Positions 1 through 6,085 of a stretch of DNA of 7,329 nucleotides are shown piece by piece. Source of the DNA: Rhizobiaceae bacterium. Lineage in GTDB: Bacteria; Pseudomonadota; Alphaproteobacteria; Rhizobiales; Rhizobiaceae. Both the position numbers and the translations under genes were made by a program. The stretch's first letter is position 1; the number at the start of each line of letters is the position of its first letter. The stretch spans positions 1 through 7,329 of the forward strand of contig JAGWJK010000194.1 in NCBI GenBank assembly GCA_028865845.1. The letters are read 5' to 3'. Under the pieces are notes generated by a model. It saw only the letters and a program-made list of their open reading frames with translations, searched no databases and was not told where the DNA came from.

Positions 1-306
1 GAGCGAGGACGTATCAACCGAGAGGTTGACGCAGAAACCCTGGCCACCGCCTTCGGTCAGGAGCGGCTTCAGGAGCTCCTTGTAGTTGTCCTTGGTGACG
101 TATTCCTTGATGTGGCGAACGCCGTGCTTGGCGAGGATTTCCATATCGCCTGGTTCTTCGCGCGGGTCGATGACGACCATCCGGCTCTTGTCGAATTTGA
201 AGTGGCGCTCGATCAGGGGCAGCGTGCCGCGGCCGATGGAGCCAAAGCCGATCATTACGATCGGACCGGTAATTTCGGCATATACCGGATAGTTCTGTTC
301 CGTCAT
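1..306 (-). CDS. hss: homospermidine synthase, N-terminal part (cut by window edge)
   Basis: This encodes the first 102 residues of homospermidine synthase, the cytoplasmic NAD-dependent enzyme that joins aminobutyl groups from putrescine (or spermidine) to make sym-homospermidine, the main long polyamine of many rhizobia. The N-terminus carries a Rossmann dinucleotide-binding loop, GFGSIGRG at residues 20-27, followed by TLPLIERHF, then the acidic end of the second strand in VVIDPREEPGDM and the stretch HIKEYVTKDNY. This order is characteristic of bacterial Hss. The ATG at 306-304 is preceded by a strong AAGGAG (314-319) at 7 bases, which fixes the start. The rest of the gene, including the C-terminal domain, lies to the left of the window. 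The 135-base gap to the next gene upstream suggests its own promoter. The family call is from recognition of the motif order and is fairly secure; saccharopine dehydrogenase-like relatives are the main alternative. Confidence 0.92.
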   Translation of the reverse strand, partial: MTEQNYPVYAEITGPIVMIGFGSIGRGTLPLIERHFKFDKSRMVVIDPREEPGDMEILAKHGVRHIKEYVTKDNYKELLKPLLTEGGGQGFCVNLSVDTSSL

Positions 307-441
307 TCTTTATCTCCTTCGAAAGGCAGGCAGCCATTCGGTCAACGAAATTCAATCAGAGTTTGCGCGAGAAAGCGAGTTTGATGGGCTCTAATCATAA
401 AATCACGTCACAATAAAGGGTGTTCAGGCGGGAAAGCTTAA
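307..441. other. intergenic region between the DUF3445 gene and hss
   Basis: A 135-base gap, downstream of the minus-strand DUF3445 gene and upstream of minus-strand hss. Apart from the hss ribosome binding site, its most AT-rich part is about 395-420, where the hss promoter would be expected. I could not find a -35/-10 pair with proper spacing, nor a convincing hairpin terminator for the upstream gene, so read-through from the upstream operon into hss is possible. Confidence 0.5.
314..319 (-). promoter_or_regulatory. ribosome binding site of hss
   Basis: AAGGAG on the minus strand, 7 bases before the hss ATG. It is the best Shine-Dalgarno match in the window and supports the chosen start. 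Confidence 0.75.
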
Positions 442-1350
442 TTATCGGGTCGATCGGGCGGTCTCCGCCAGCATCCGCAATTGCCTCATCAATTCCGGCC
501 TCTGCTCCCTCAGACCTTTGTAGGATGCCTGGTGCTCGTCGAGCGCTTCAACTTGTGCGGCGAAGTTCAAGGCGAGTTCGGATGCCCTCGGATGGCGTGC
601 GATCGCCGCGATCGGATCAATATAGATGCGGATTGTGAAGAGAATATCGCCCGTCTCCGGTAGCTTGCGCAGCGTCTGGCGTTCGATGCGCGCGAAGCGC
701 TCGTCGAGCGTGAAGACCGGGCTTTGCCGCAGGGCTCTATATTGGGACAGGGGTTTATAGAGATCGCCGATGGCGCTGACCGACCAGTTGAAGCGCTCGA
801 CCGGTTGCGTCACCTGCAGATTGTCGAAGATGCGGTTGATGAGAGTGGCATTGCGCGTGCCTTCGCCGAAGCCGGGCACTTCGCCATGGATCGCATGCAT
901 CGGGCGGCCGAATTTTTCCTGGAGCGCCCAGCCGGAGGGGAAAGCGACATGGCCGGCGACGAGATGCCAGCCATCCGCTTTGCGCCGCATGATGACGAGA
1001 TCGTCGGCAATCAGCGAGCCGGCTTTGAAGAGTGGCGGCAGCAAATGATCGGCAAGATCGACGGCATGGCCTCCTGCCGACACGACGTCGGCATCGCGCC
1101 GATGGGTTTTCGAATGGCGGCAGGCAAGGTGGCCAACGAGGAGATCGAGCACTTCTTGCTGCGCCGCCTCGGTATTCTCTTCAGCGAGAAAGATTTCGTC
1201 GCGGCGCTCGTTGGCGAGCAGCTGCTTTTCGTCGAGATAGCGATCGAGATCGGCGTCGGTCTCGATCCAGCGATCCATGTCGAGCGGCATCAGACCGATC
1301 GTAAAAGGTTTCTGGGAACCATCGTAGGGCGTGTAGGTCAAAGGTTTCAT
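442..1350 (-). CDS. DUF3445 protein, related to haem-dependent oxidative N-demethylase alpha subunit
   Basis: A 302-residue protein of the DUF3445 family (PF11927). Family hallmarks seen are PYDGSQKPFTIGLMPLD at residues 8-24 followed by RWIE, HVAFPSGWALQEKFGRP at 134-150 with AIHGEVPGF at 153-161, and ERQTLRKLPETGDILFTIR at 223-241. A characterised member is the alpha subunit of a haem-dependent oxidative N-demethylase that oxidises dimethylamine; its fold is a haem-binding PAS domain and its complex also uses FMN, 2Fe-2S and tetrahydrofolate. Here no flavin/iron-sulfur partner gene is present in the window, so the substrate and even enzymatic activity are unknown. There is no signal peptide or membrane segment, so it is probably cytoplasmic. 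It starts 9 bases after the DUF4440 gene and has no clear ribosome binding site; translation may depend on coupling. The start is kept because the conserved PYDGS segment begins only seven residues in. It is the last gene of the pabB cluster. Confidence 0.88.
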   Translation of the reverse strand: MKPLTYTPYDGSQKPFTIGLMPLDMDRWIETDADLDRYLDEKQLLANERRDEIFLAEENTEAAQQEVLDLLVGHLACRHSKTHRRDADVVSAGGHAVDLADHLLPPLFKAGSLIADDLVIMRRKADGWHLVAGHVAFPSGWALQEKFGRPMHAIHGEVPGFGEGTRNATLINRIFDNLQVTQPVERFNWSVSAIGDLYKPLSQYRALRQSPVFTLDERFARIERQTLRKLPETGDILFTIRIYIDPIAAIARHPRASELALNFAAQVEALDEHQASYKGLREQRPELMRQLRMLAETARSTR

Positions 1351-1359
1351 GATCGGAGC

Positions 1360-1728
1360 TTAGCGTATCGGGGTACCCTGATGAAACACCATCCGCCATA
1401 GCCCGTCGTCGTCGCGCCGCCATAGCGAGCTTCTGAACGTCCTGACCGTCGTGTTGCCAGGCTGGACACGGGTTGCCCGGTAGGTCGCAAGCGCGAGATT
1501 GTCAGCCAAACCCTGCAGTGTGAAATCCTCAAGGCTACGAACTGCCTCGGTCTCCGGCTCGGCCAGGGCGGCAACGATTTCTTCGAAACCGAAAATGCGG
1601 CCGGAACTGCCGATCTCGCGGAAATCGACGGACAGCAGCTTCGTCAGCTCCTCGCGCGAGCTGCGGATTGCCGGATCGAAAAGCCGCTGTTCCAGCTCTT
1701 TCAGATGGACATCAAGACTGTCGGTCAT
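1360..1728 (-). CDS. DUF4440 / SnoaL-like (NTF2 fold) small protein
   Basis: A 122-residue protein that matches the DUF4440 type of the SnoaL/NTF2-like superfamily. Helical N-terminus with HLKELEQRLFDPAIRSS, then LSVDFREIGSSGRIFG (residues 32-47), and the C-terminal strands ending RSSLWRRDDDGLWRMVFHQGT (residues 99-119), a very typical DUF4440 ending. Members of this fold form cone-shaped pockets and serve as small enzymes or ligand binders; nothing in the sequence indicates a substrate. No signal peptide or membrane segment. It lies 41 bases after the YciI gene and 9 bases before the DUF3445 gene. Its ribosome binding site, GAGG four bases before the ATG, is in one copy of an 18-bp tandem duplication. 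The reading frame stays open upstream through both repeat copies but has no ATG, GTG or TTG there, so the ATG at 1728-1726 is the start. Confidence 0.85.
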   Translation of the reverse strand: MTDSLDVHLKELEQRLFDPAIRSSREELTKLLSVDFREIGSSGRIFGFEEIVAALAEPETEAVRSLEDFTLQGLADNLALATYRATRVQPGNTTVRTFRSSLWRRDDDGLWRMVFHQGTPIR

Positions 1729-1729
1729 A

Positions 1730-1765
1730 GTTCCTCGATAGTGCCGGGTTCCTCGATAGTGCCGG
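1730..1765. repeat. perfect 18-bp tandem duplication covering a ribosome binding site
   Basis: Two adjoining identical copies, 1730-1747 and 1748-1765, of an 18-base unit that reads CCGGCACTATCGAGGAAC on the minus (coding) strand. Each copy carries GAGGAA. The proximal copy places GAGG four bases before the DUF4440 gene start; the distal one is 18 bases further up, too far for that ATG. The pair fills nearly all of the 41-base spacer after the YciI stop codon. It appears to be a simple tandem duplication that moved the two genes apart. Confidence 0.95.
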
Positions 1766-1769
1766 TCGA

Positions 1770-2054
1770 TCAGCCCTTCAACGCTTCCAGACCTTCGGTC
1801 ACGGTCGTCAGGGCGATCTCGGTGATGTCGTAGGCGGCGATGCCGTGGATGGTGAAGGGGTCGGCGGCGACGTAAGCGATCAGGTCGGCACGCTCGCCGC
1901 GGGCGAAGATGATGCCGCCGGTGCGCGGTACCTTGCGGCCGGAGGCGAGAAACCAGCCTTTCGCATAGCCTTCCTTCACCCAGGCCATGTGCGGTTCCAT
2001 GTATTTGTCGGCTTCGTCGTTGCTCTTGAGATAGGTGAGCGAGAGAATGAACAT
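1770..2054 (-). CDS. YciI family protein (YCII-related domain)
   Basis: A 94-residue protein consisting of a single YCII-related domain (PF03795), a dimeric ferredoxin-like alpha-beta fold. It begins with the strand MFILSLTYLK, has the helix EADKYMEPHMAWVKEGY with His22, a turn FLASGRKVPRTGG (residues 35-47), and YVAADPFTIHGIAAYDI (residues 61-77) with Asp65 followed by a Pro-Phe. The His and the Asp of the ADPF segment are the conserved, probably active-site, residues of the family. Related proteins include a chlorohydroxyhydroquinone dehydrochlorinase, but most have no known reaction, and none can be assigned here. The ATG lies four bases after the stop of the aminotransferase gene and has only a weak ribosome binding site, which suggests translational coupling. 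Probably cytoplasmic. The family call is secure; the role is unknown. Confidence 0.9.
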   Translation of the reverse strand: MFILSLTYLKSNDEADKYMEPHMAWVKEGYAKGWFLASGRKVPRTGGIIFARGERADLIAYVAADPFTIHGIAAYDITEIALTTVTEGLEALKG

Positions 2055-2058
2055 GCCA

Positions 2059-2700
2059 TCAATTCCGTATCAATTGTGCGCGGATCAGGCCGCGAAGCGA
2101 GTTTCCAACATAAAGAGCACCCTTGTCCAGGTCGGCAAGCGTGATACGTCGGACATGGGCCTTGCGCTGGCAAATGAGCTCCGTGCGCAACACGCCGGCC
2201 AGAAGGCCGGAGGAGATCGGCGGCGTTCGCATCGAGCCGGAGCCGTCGTCGAGGAAGACCGAGGTGATGGTCCCCTCGCAGACCTCGCCCTTCTCGTTGA
2301 GGAGCAGCATCTCGTCGGCATCGGCCGTGGGATATTCGGCGCGGGCTGCCTCATAGATCGAACGCTGGGTCGTCTTGACGCGCAGCAGCTTGTCGGCGGA
2401 ATCGAGGCGTGTCTCGGCGATGCGGACGCGCCAGATGGTGTCCGTCGCCAGCGGCGTGAAGGCGGCGGTGGTGACCTCGCTGCGGCCGGCGTGATCGAAA
2501 GTCAGCCGGACGCGGAGCGGTGTGGTCGCGCCGGCCGTCGCCGCGTCGAGTTTCGGCAGCGCGTCCTTCGGCGCCGGAAAGCCGAGCCGGCGGGCGGAGC
2601 GCTGCAGGCGGGCGAGGTGCAGACGCAGGCGGACGAAGCCGGTGCCGGGCTCGAAGCGCAATGTTTCGATCAGCGAAAAGTCCTCTAGCGCTCGATCCAT
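2059..2700 (-). CDS. pabC: class IV aminotransferase, probable aminodeoxychorismate lyase
   Basis: A 213-residue PLP enzyme of the class IV aminotransferase fold (PF01063). It most likely removes pyruvate from 4-amino-4-deoxychorismate to give p-aminobenzoate. Seen are LIETLRFEPG near the N-terminus, the PLP lysine at residue 109 in LLRVKTTQRSIYEAA, NEKGEVCEGTITSVFL (135-150) and PISSGLLAGVLRTELI (161-176), all class IV hallmarks. It is shorter than enterobacterial PabC (about 270 residues), as is common for alphaproteobacterial forms. An in-frame ATG 36 bases upstream exists, but the start at 2700 has GGGGGA (2704-2709) just before it and begins at the usual place relative to the LIETLR motif. 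The gene overlaps pabB by 16 bases. Function rests on the pabB partnership as well as on the motifs; the fold also includes branched-chain and D-amino-acid aminotransferases. Confidence 0.85.
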   Translation of the reverse strand: MDRALEDFSLIETLRFEPGTGFVRLRLHLARLQRSARRLGFPAPKDALPKLDAATAGATTPLRVRLTFDHAGRSEVTTAAFTPLATDTIWRVRIAETRLDSADKLLRVKTTQRSIYEAARAEYPTADADEMLLLNEKGEVCEGTITSVFLDDGSGSMRTPPISSGLLAGVLRTELICQRKAHVRRITLADLDKGALYVGNSLRGLIRAQLIRN

Positions 2701-3845
2701 CGATCCCCCACGGCGAAACGTGCCTTCAACAGGCATTCTTCATATTCCGCTTCCGCCGTCGAATCGAAAACGATGCCGCCACCAACATTGAAGACCGCAC
2801 GACCGTCGTTAAACAGCGTGATGGTGCGGATCGCGACCGAAAAGCGCATGGCGCCATCGGGTGAGATCATGCCGATCGCGCCGCAATAAGCGTCGCGTGG
2901 GCCGCTTTCCAGATCGTGCAGGATTTCCATCGCCCGCATTTTCGGTGCGCCGGTGATCGAGCCGCAGGGGAAAAGGGCTGCGAAGATATCTGTGATGGTG
3001 AGATCGGGGTTAAGCTTTGCCTGCACGTGGCTCACCATCTGGTGCACGGTCGGGTAGGTCTCGATATCGAAGAGTTTCGGCACCTCGAGCGTCCCGACTT
3101 CCGTGATGCGCGAGATGTCGTTGCGCAGGAGGTCGACGATCATGCGGTTTTCGGCCTGGGTCTTTTCGTCCGCCAGCATTCCCCGGATGATTGCCGCATC
3201 CTCGATCGGGTCGGCGCCGCGCTTTGCCGTCCCCTTCATGGGATGGGTCTCGATCCAGCCGTCCCGGTCCGTGCGGAAGAAGAGTTCGGGCGATCGCGAC
3301 AGGATGATCGGGTCGCCTAGCGCGACCAATGCCCCGTATTTCACCGGCTGACGTTCGATCAGCGACCAGAACGCCGCCCTCGCATCCCCATTCCAGCGCG
3401 CCGATATCGGCATGGTGAGGTTCGCCTGGTAGCAATCGCCATGGCGGATATGACGATGCAGCCGGTCGAATCTCTCTTTATATATAGGGAAGTCCCAGGC
3501 CGCCTTGGGTGCGGTCAGGAAGTCCTCGTTTTCGGTGCGCTGCAGCGGTCGGGCAAGCGGGTGGTCTTCGCGTGCCGGGGCATCGAAGACGCCGAAACAG
3601 AGAAGGGGCGTTTCTCGGTTTTCGATGGCGAAGGCCGCAAGCTTTTTCTCGAAAAGATGACCGGCCTCATAGGCCATATAGCCCGCAAGCCACTTCCCTT
3701 CGGTCCTTGCCTGTTCCATGCGGACGAGAGCATCGAAGAATTCGGCGCGCGTGTGAGCAGTGATGATGTCGGCCGGTTCGGCAAACAGCATCACCTGTTG
3801 CGTGCTGTCGTCCCTAAAGAGGACGTATGGCTGCGTTTCGGCCAT
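2685..3845 (-). CDS. pabB: aminodeoxychorismate synthase component I
   Basis: A 386-residue chorismate-utilising enzyme (PF00425). It aminates chorismate, using ammonia from a glutamine amidotransferase partner (PabA or TrpG), to 4-amino-4-deoxychorismate for folate synthesis. Seen are SRSPELFF (183-190), HPMKGTAKRG (201-210), AENRMIVDLLRND (231-243), GSITGAPKMRAMEI (295-308), YCGAIG (320-325) and GGGIV (356-360 region). The lysine at 204 in the P-x-K-G-T motif separates PabB from anthranilate synthase, which has alanine there. It is shorter than E. coli PabB (about 450 residues), with a reduced N-terminal domain, as in many alphaproteobacteria. No amidotransferase domain or adjacent pabA is present, so the partner must be encoded elsewhere. 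It is the first gene of the cluster and overlaps pabC. The ribosome binding site before 3845 is weak. Confidence 0.95.
   Translation of the reverse strand: MAETQPYVLFRDDSTQQVMLFAEPADIITAHTRAEFFDALVRMEQARTEGKWLAGYMAYEAGHLFEKKLAAFAIENRETPLLCFGVFDAPAREDHPLARPLQRTENEDFLTAPKAAWDFPIYKERFDRLHRHIRHGDCYQANLTMPISARWNGDARAAFWSLIERQPVKYGALVALGDPIILSRSPELFFRTDRDGWIETHPMKGTAKRGADPIEDAAIIRGMLADEKTQAENRMIVDLLRNDISRITEVGTLEVPKLFDIETYPTVHQMVSHVQAKLNPDLTITDIFAALFPCGSITGAPKMRAMEILHDLESGPRDAYCGAIGMISPDGAMRFSVAIRTITLFNDGRAVFNVGGGIVFDSTAEAEYEECLLKARFAVGDRWIER
2704..2709 (-). promoter_or_regulatory. ribosome binding site deciding the pabC start
   Basis: GGGGGA on the minus strand, three to four bases before the ATG at 2700-2698 and inside the end of pabB. 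The more upstream in-frame ATG at 2736 has no comparable site, so the shorter protein is preferred. Confidence 0.5.
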
Positions 3846-4011
3846 GCCTGTGTTCGATATTGCTTCTGGTTACGCCCGGTCCTGTGCGCGATCGCGTTTG
3901 TCGAAACTTCGTGTTTAGCCCCTCACCCCAGCCCTCTCCCCGCAGGCGGGGTGAGGGGCCATCACTCAATGACGGCAGATAAGCGTCCACTCTTCTTCGA
4001 GCAGATGCCAA
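3846..4011. other. intergenic region between pepF and pabB
   Basis: A 166-base gap downstream of minus-strand pepF and upstream of minus-strand pabB. It contains the palindromic repeat at 3918-3959 and must hold the pabB-cluster promoter, probably within 3846-3917, where I found no convincing -35/-10 pair. Confidence 0.5.
3918..3959. repeat. C-rich palindromic intergenic repeat, possible terminator of pepF
   Basis: Perfect 12-bp inverted arms, GCCCCTCACCCC (3918-3929) and GGGGTGAGGGGC (3948-3959), around an 18-base loop. The loop and right arm also allow a second, exclusive stem, CCCCGC (3938-3943) with GCGGGG (3946-3951). The sequence resembles the dispersed CCCTCACCCC...CTCTCCCCGC palindromes scattered between genes in rhizobia and related bacteria; this resemblance is from memory. 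It begins 52 bases past the pepF stop codon, so it could end or stabilise that transcript, but there is no T-rich tract after the stem on the minus strand. Confidence 0.8.
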
Positions 4012-5865
4012 TCAGTCCTTATCAAGCGCCTCAAGTTCGTCGATAAGCCCTTCGATCATCGACAGTCCCTTGCTCCAGAACGACGGATCGGATGCGTCGA
4101 GGCCGAAAGGCTTCAGGAGTTCGGAATGATGCTTGGTGCCGCCGGCCTTCAGCAGCTCGAAATACTTCGCCTGGAAGCCCTGCTCGGCATTCTGGTAGAC
4201 GGCATAGAGCGAATTCACCAGGCAGTCGCCGAAGGCATAGGCGTAGACGTAGAACGGCGAATGGATGAAGTGTGGGATATAAGTCCAGTAGGTCTCATAG
4301 CCTTCGGAAATCTTGATTGCAGGTCCCAGGCTCTCCGACTGGACCGAAAGCCAGAGTTCGCCGATGTCATCCGCTGTCAGTTCGCCGGCCTTGCGGGCGG
4401 TGTGCACCTTGCGCTCGAATTCATAAAAGGCGATCTGGCGCACGACCGTGTTGATCATGTCCTCGACCTTCTGGGCGAGCATCGCCTTGCGCTCGCGCTT
4501 GTCGGTGGTCTTGTCGAGAAGCGCGCGGAAGGTCAGCATTTCGCCGAAGACCGATGCGGTCTCGGCAAGCGTCAGCGGCGTCTGGCACATCAGGGCGCCC
4601 TGACCCCCGGCAAGCACCTGATGCACGCCGTGGCCGAGTTCATGCGCAAGCGTCATGACGTCGCGCGGCTTGCCCAGATAGTTGACGAGCACATAGGGAT
4701 GGGCCGACGGCACGGTCGGATGCGCGAAGGCGCCCGGCGCCTTGCCAGGGCGAACCGGCGCATCGATCCACTCTTCGTCAAAGAAGCGCTTGGCGATATC
4801 TGCCATTTCCGGAGCGAAATTGCCGTAAGCGGAGAGTACTGTCTCCTTGGCCTCGCTCCAGGGGATCAGCGCATTGGAGGTTTCCGGCAGCGGCGCGTTG
4901 CGGTCCCAGAAATTCATCTGCTCCATGCCGAGCCACTTCGCCTTCATCTTATAATAGCGGTGCGAAAGGCGGGGATAGGCGTCGCGCACGGCAGCGGCCA
5001 GCGCATCGACAACTTCGCGCTCGACGCGGTTCGCCAGATGTCGGCTGTCGGCGATATCCTCGAAACCGCGCCAGCGGTCGGCGATGTCCTTGTCCTTGGC
5101 AAGCGTGTTGGTGATCAGCGTGAAGATGCGCAGGTTCGCCTTGAAGGTCGCGGCAAGTGCCATTGCCGCCTTTTGGCGCAGCGCGGGATCCTTTTCCTGG
5201 AGCAGATTGAGCGTGACTTCGAGCGGCAGCTTTTCACCGTCGATCTCGAAGCGCAGCTCCGCCATGGTCTCGTCGAACAGGCGGTTGAAGGCGGCGGCGC
5301 TGGTCATCGATTTTTCGAGGAACAGCTGCTCCAGCTTGTCGTCGAGCTGATAGGGCTTGTCCTTGCGCAGGTCGACAAGCCAGGGACGATAATGCCCCGC
5401 GACCGGATCGTTTGCCATGCAGGCATCCATCGCAGCATCATCGACGCGGTTCAGTTCGAGCGAGAAGAACAGCAGATGGGAGGCATATTCGGTCAGCCGC
5501 GACTGCACGTCGCCGTAGAGCTTGCCGTTAGCCGGGTCGGTGGTGTTGGAAAAATAGGTGAGGCCGGCGAAGGAGCCGAGGCGGCCGAGCAGGTCGTCCA
5601 GTGCCTCGAATTCCTTGAGCGCCGCGCCGATGCCTGCGCCACCGGTCTTGGTCGCGGCCTCGGCAAGTTTGCCCTTCCATTTCTCCTCGAAGGTGACGGC
5701 CATCTTGCCGGCCTTCTCAATGTCGGTCACGAAGGCCGTCGACGTGGCAGAGGGATAGAGATCGCTGAGCTTCCAGCTAGGGAGGTCGCCGAGTGCCGCG
5801 TCGGCTGCGCCTGCGGCGGGGCCGGCGGAAAAGTTAAGGGCGGAACGGAGCGAGGTGAGGCGCAT
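4012..5865 (-). CDS. pepF: oligoendopeptidase F, M3 family zinc peptidase
   Basis: A 617-residue cytoplasmic metallopeptidase (M3B, oligoendopeptidase F) that cleaves short peptides inside the chain and is thought to serve in peptide turnover. The N-terminal half, from LPSWKLSDLYPS (about residues 28-39), is the helical Oligo_F-type region. The zinc site is HELGH at 408-412 (bases 4630-4644), with the third ligand probably Glu435 in LAETASVFGEML. The substrate-side motif near residues 531-546, PHFIHSPFYVYAYAFG, is typical of the family. Length is normal. The start at 5865 is preceded by AGAGGA (5875-5880) at 9 bases; a longer frame from 5961 adds 32 residues with no ribosome binding site and Cys/Lys/Ser-rich sequence unlike the family, so it is not used. 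No signal peptide. It is divergent from the response regulator gene, and the stop is followed by a palindromic repeat. Confidence 0.95.
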   Translation of the reverse strand: MRLTSLRSALNFSAGPAAGAADAALGDLPSWKLSDLYPSATSTAFVTDIEKAGKMAVTFEEKWKGKLAEAATKTGGAGIGAALKEFEALDDLLGRLGSFAGLTYFSNTTDPANGKLYGDVQSRLTEYASHLLFFSLELNRVDDAAMDACMANDPVAGHYRPWLVDLRKDKPYQLDDKLEQLFLEKSMTSAAAFNRLFDETMAELRFEIDGEKLPLEVTLNLLQEKDPALRQKAAMALAATFKANLRIFTLITNTLAKDKDIADRWRGFEDIADSRHLANRVEREVVDALAAAVRDAYPRLSHRYYKMKAKWLGMEQMNFWDRNAPLPETSNALIPWSEAKETVLSAYGNFAPEMADIAKRFFDEEWIDAPVRPGKAPGAFAHPTVPSAHPYVLVNYLGKPRDVMTLAHELGHGVHQVLAGGQGALMCQTPLTLAETASVFGEMLTFRALLDKTTDKRERKAMLAQKVEDMINTVVRQIAFYEFERKVHTARKAGELTADDIGELWLSVQSESLGPAIKISEGYETYWTYIPHFIHSPFYVYAYAFGDCLVNSLYAVYQNAEQGFQAKYFELLKAGGTKHHSELLKPFGLDASDPSFWSKGLSMIEGLIDELEALDKD

Positions 5866-5948
5866 GGTGGTATTTCCTCTGCTTTTCGTGTCGGAACAGT
5901 CCGGTTTCTTCGTGTCTATTCGGCTGGAAAGGCCGGAGCAAGGCGGAT

Positions 5949-5962
5949 TTTGTCCCGACAAA
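5949..5962. promoter_or_regulatory. TTTGTC-CC-GACAAA inverted repeat, possible operator
   Basis: Perfect 6-bp arms around two bases, in the middle of the divergent intergenic region, 84 bases upstream of pepF and 123 bases upstream of the response regulator. The symmetry and position fit an operator for a dimeric regulator; no known box is recognised. A single 6-bp palindrome can occur by chance, so the call is weak. Confidence 0.25.
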
Positions 5963-6024
5963 CCATCGAGCCCGGGTGCAATGTCATATTCGTCGCAATG
6001 ATTAAAATGCGATGATTTCGCAAA

Positions 6025-6076
6025 ACTTCATGTTCAAGCCTTTCTGCGAATGTCCGTGTCAGGTTTCGCATGAAGT
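6025..6076 (+). other. inverted repeat next to the response regulator ribosome binding site
   Basis: ACTTCATG (6025-6032) and CATGAAGT (6069-6076) are perfect 8-bp inverted arms 36 bases apart. The right arm touches the GAGG ribosome binding site at 6077-6080. A direct repeat TTTCGCA (6016-6022 and 6064-6070) lies next to and partly inside the arms. Paired in RNA, the stem could affect translation start; as DNA, the two halves could be binding sites. Chance occurrence is not excluded. Confidence 0.25.
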
Positions 6077-6085
6077 GAGGCACCG

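Larger units (their letters stand above)
5866..6085. other. divergent intergenic region, pepF and response regulator promoters
   Basis: A 220-base region that should hold promoters in both directions. It contains the AGAGGA ribosome binding site of pepF at 5875-5880, a hexamer palindrome at 5949-5962, an AT-rich patch around 5981-6022, and a separated inverted repeat 6025-6076 next to the response regulator start. I could not assign sigma-70 boxes or a GG-N10-GC sigma-54 site with confidence. Confidence 0.5.

Noticed and set aside
14..355. A 113-codon minus-strand frame overlapping the hss start
   Set aside because: It is an out-of-frame reading of hss, Arg/Pro-rich, while the hss frame has an excellent ribosome binding site and Rossmann motif.
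724..1401. A 225-codon plus-strand frame opposite the DUF3445 gene
   Set aside because: Same codon-register shadow; the minus-strand protein carries conserved family segments across its length.
2035..2688. A 217-codon plus-strand frame opposite pabC
   Set aside because: In register with the aminotransferase gene and without recognisable motifs; the opposite strand has the PLP lysine and the class IV signatures.
2701..2736. A 12-residue longer pabC start at 2736
   Set aside because: It would deepen the overlap with pabB to 52 bases and lacks a ribosome binding site; the ATG at 2700 has GGGGGA and fits the family N-terminus.
3441..4046. A 201-codon plus-strand frame opposite the start of pabB and crossing the palindromic repeat
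   Set aside because: In register with pabB over the shared part, then runs through intergenic repeat sequence; no plausible protein.
5866..5961. A 32-residue N-terminal extension of pepF from the ATG at 5961
   Set aside because: No ribosome binding site before it, and the residues are unlike the family; the ATG at 5865 has AGAGGA at good spacing.
4126..6015. A 629-codon open frame on the plus strand antisense to almost all of pepF
   Set aside because: It is in exact codon register with pepF, so it stays open simply because pepF avoids TTA, CTA and TCA codons. Its translation is rich in Gly, Arg, Leu and Val with no family motif, while pepF has a full set of catalytic motifs.
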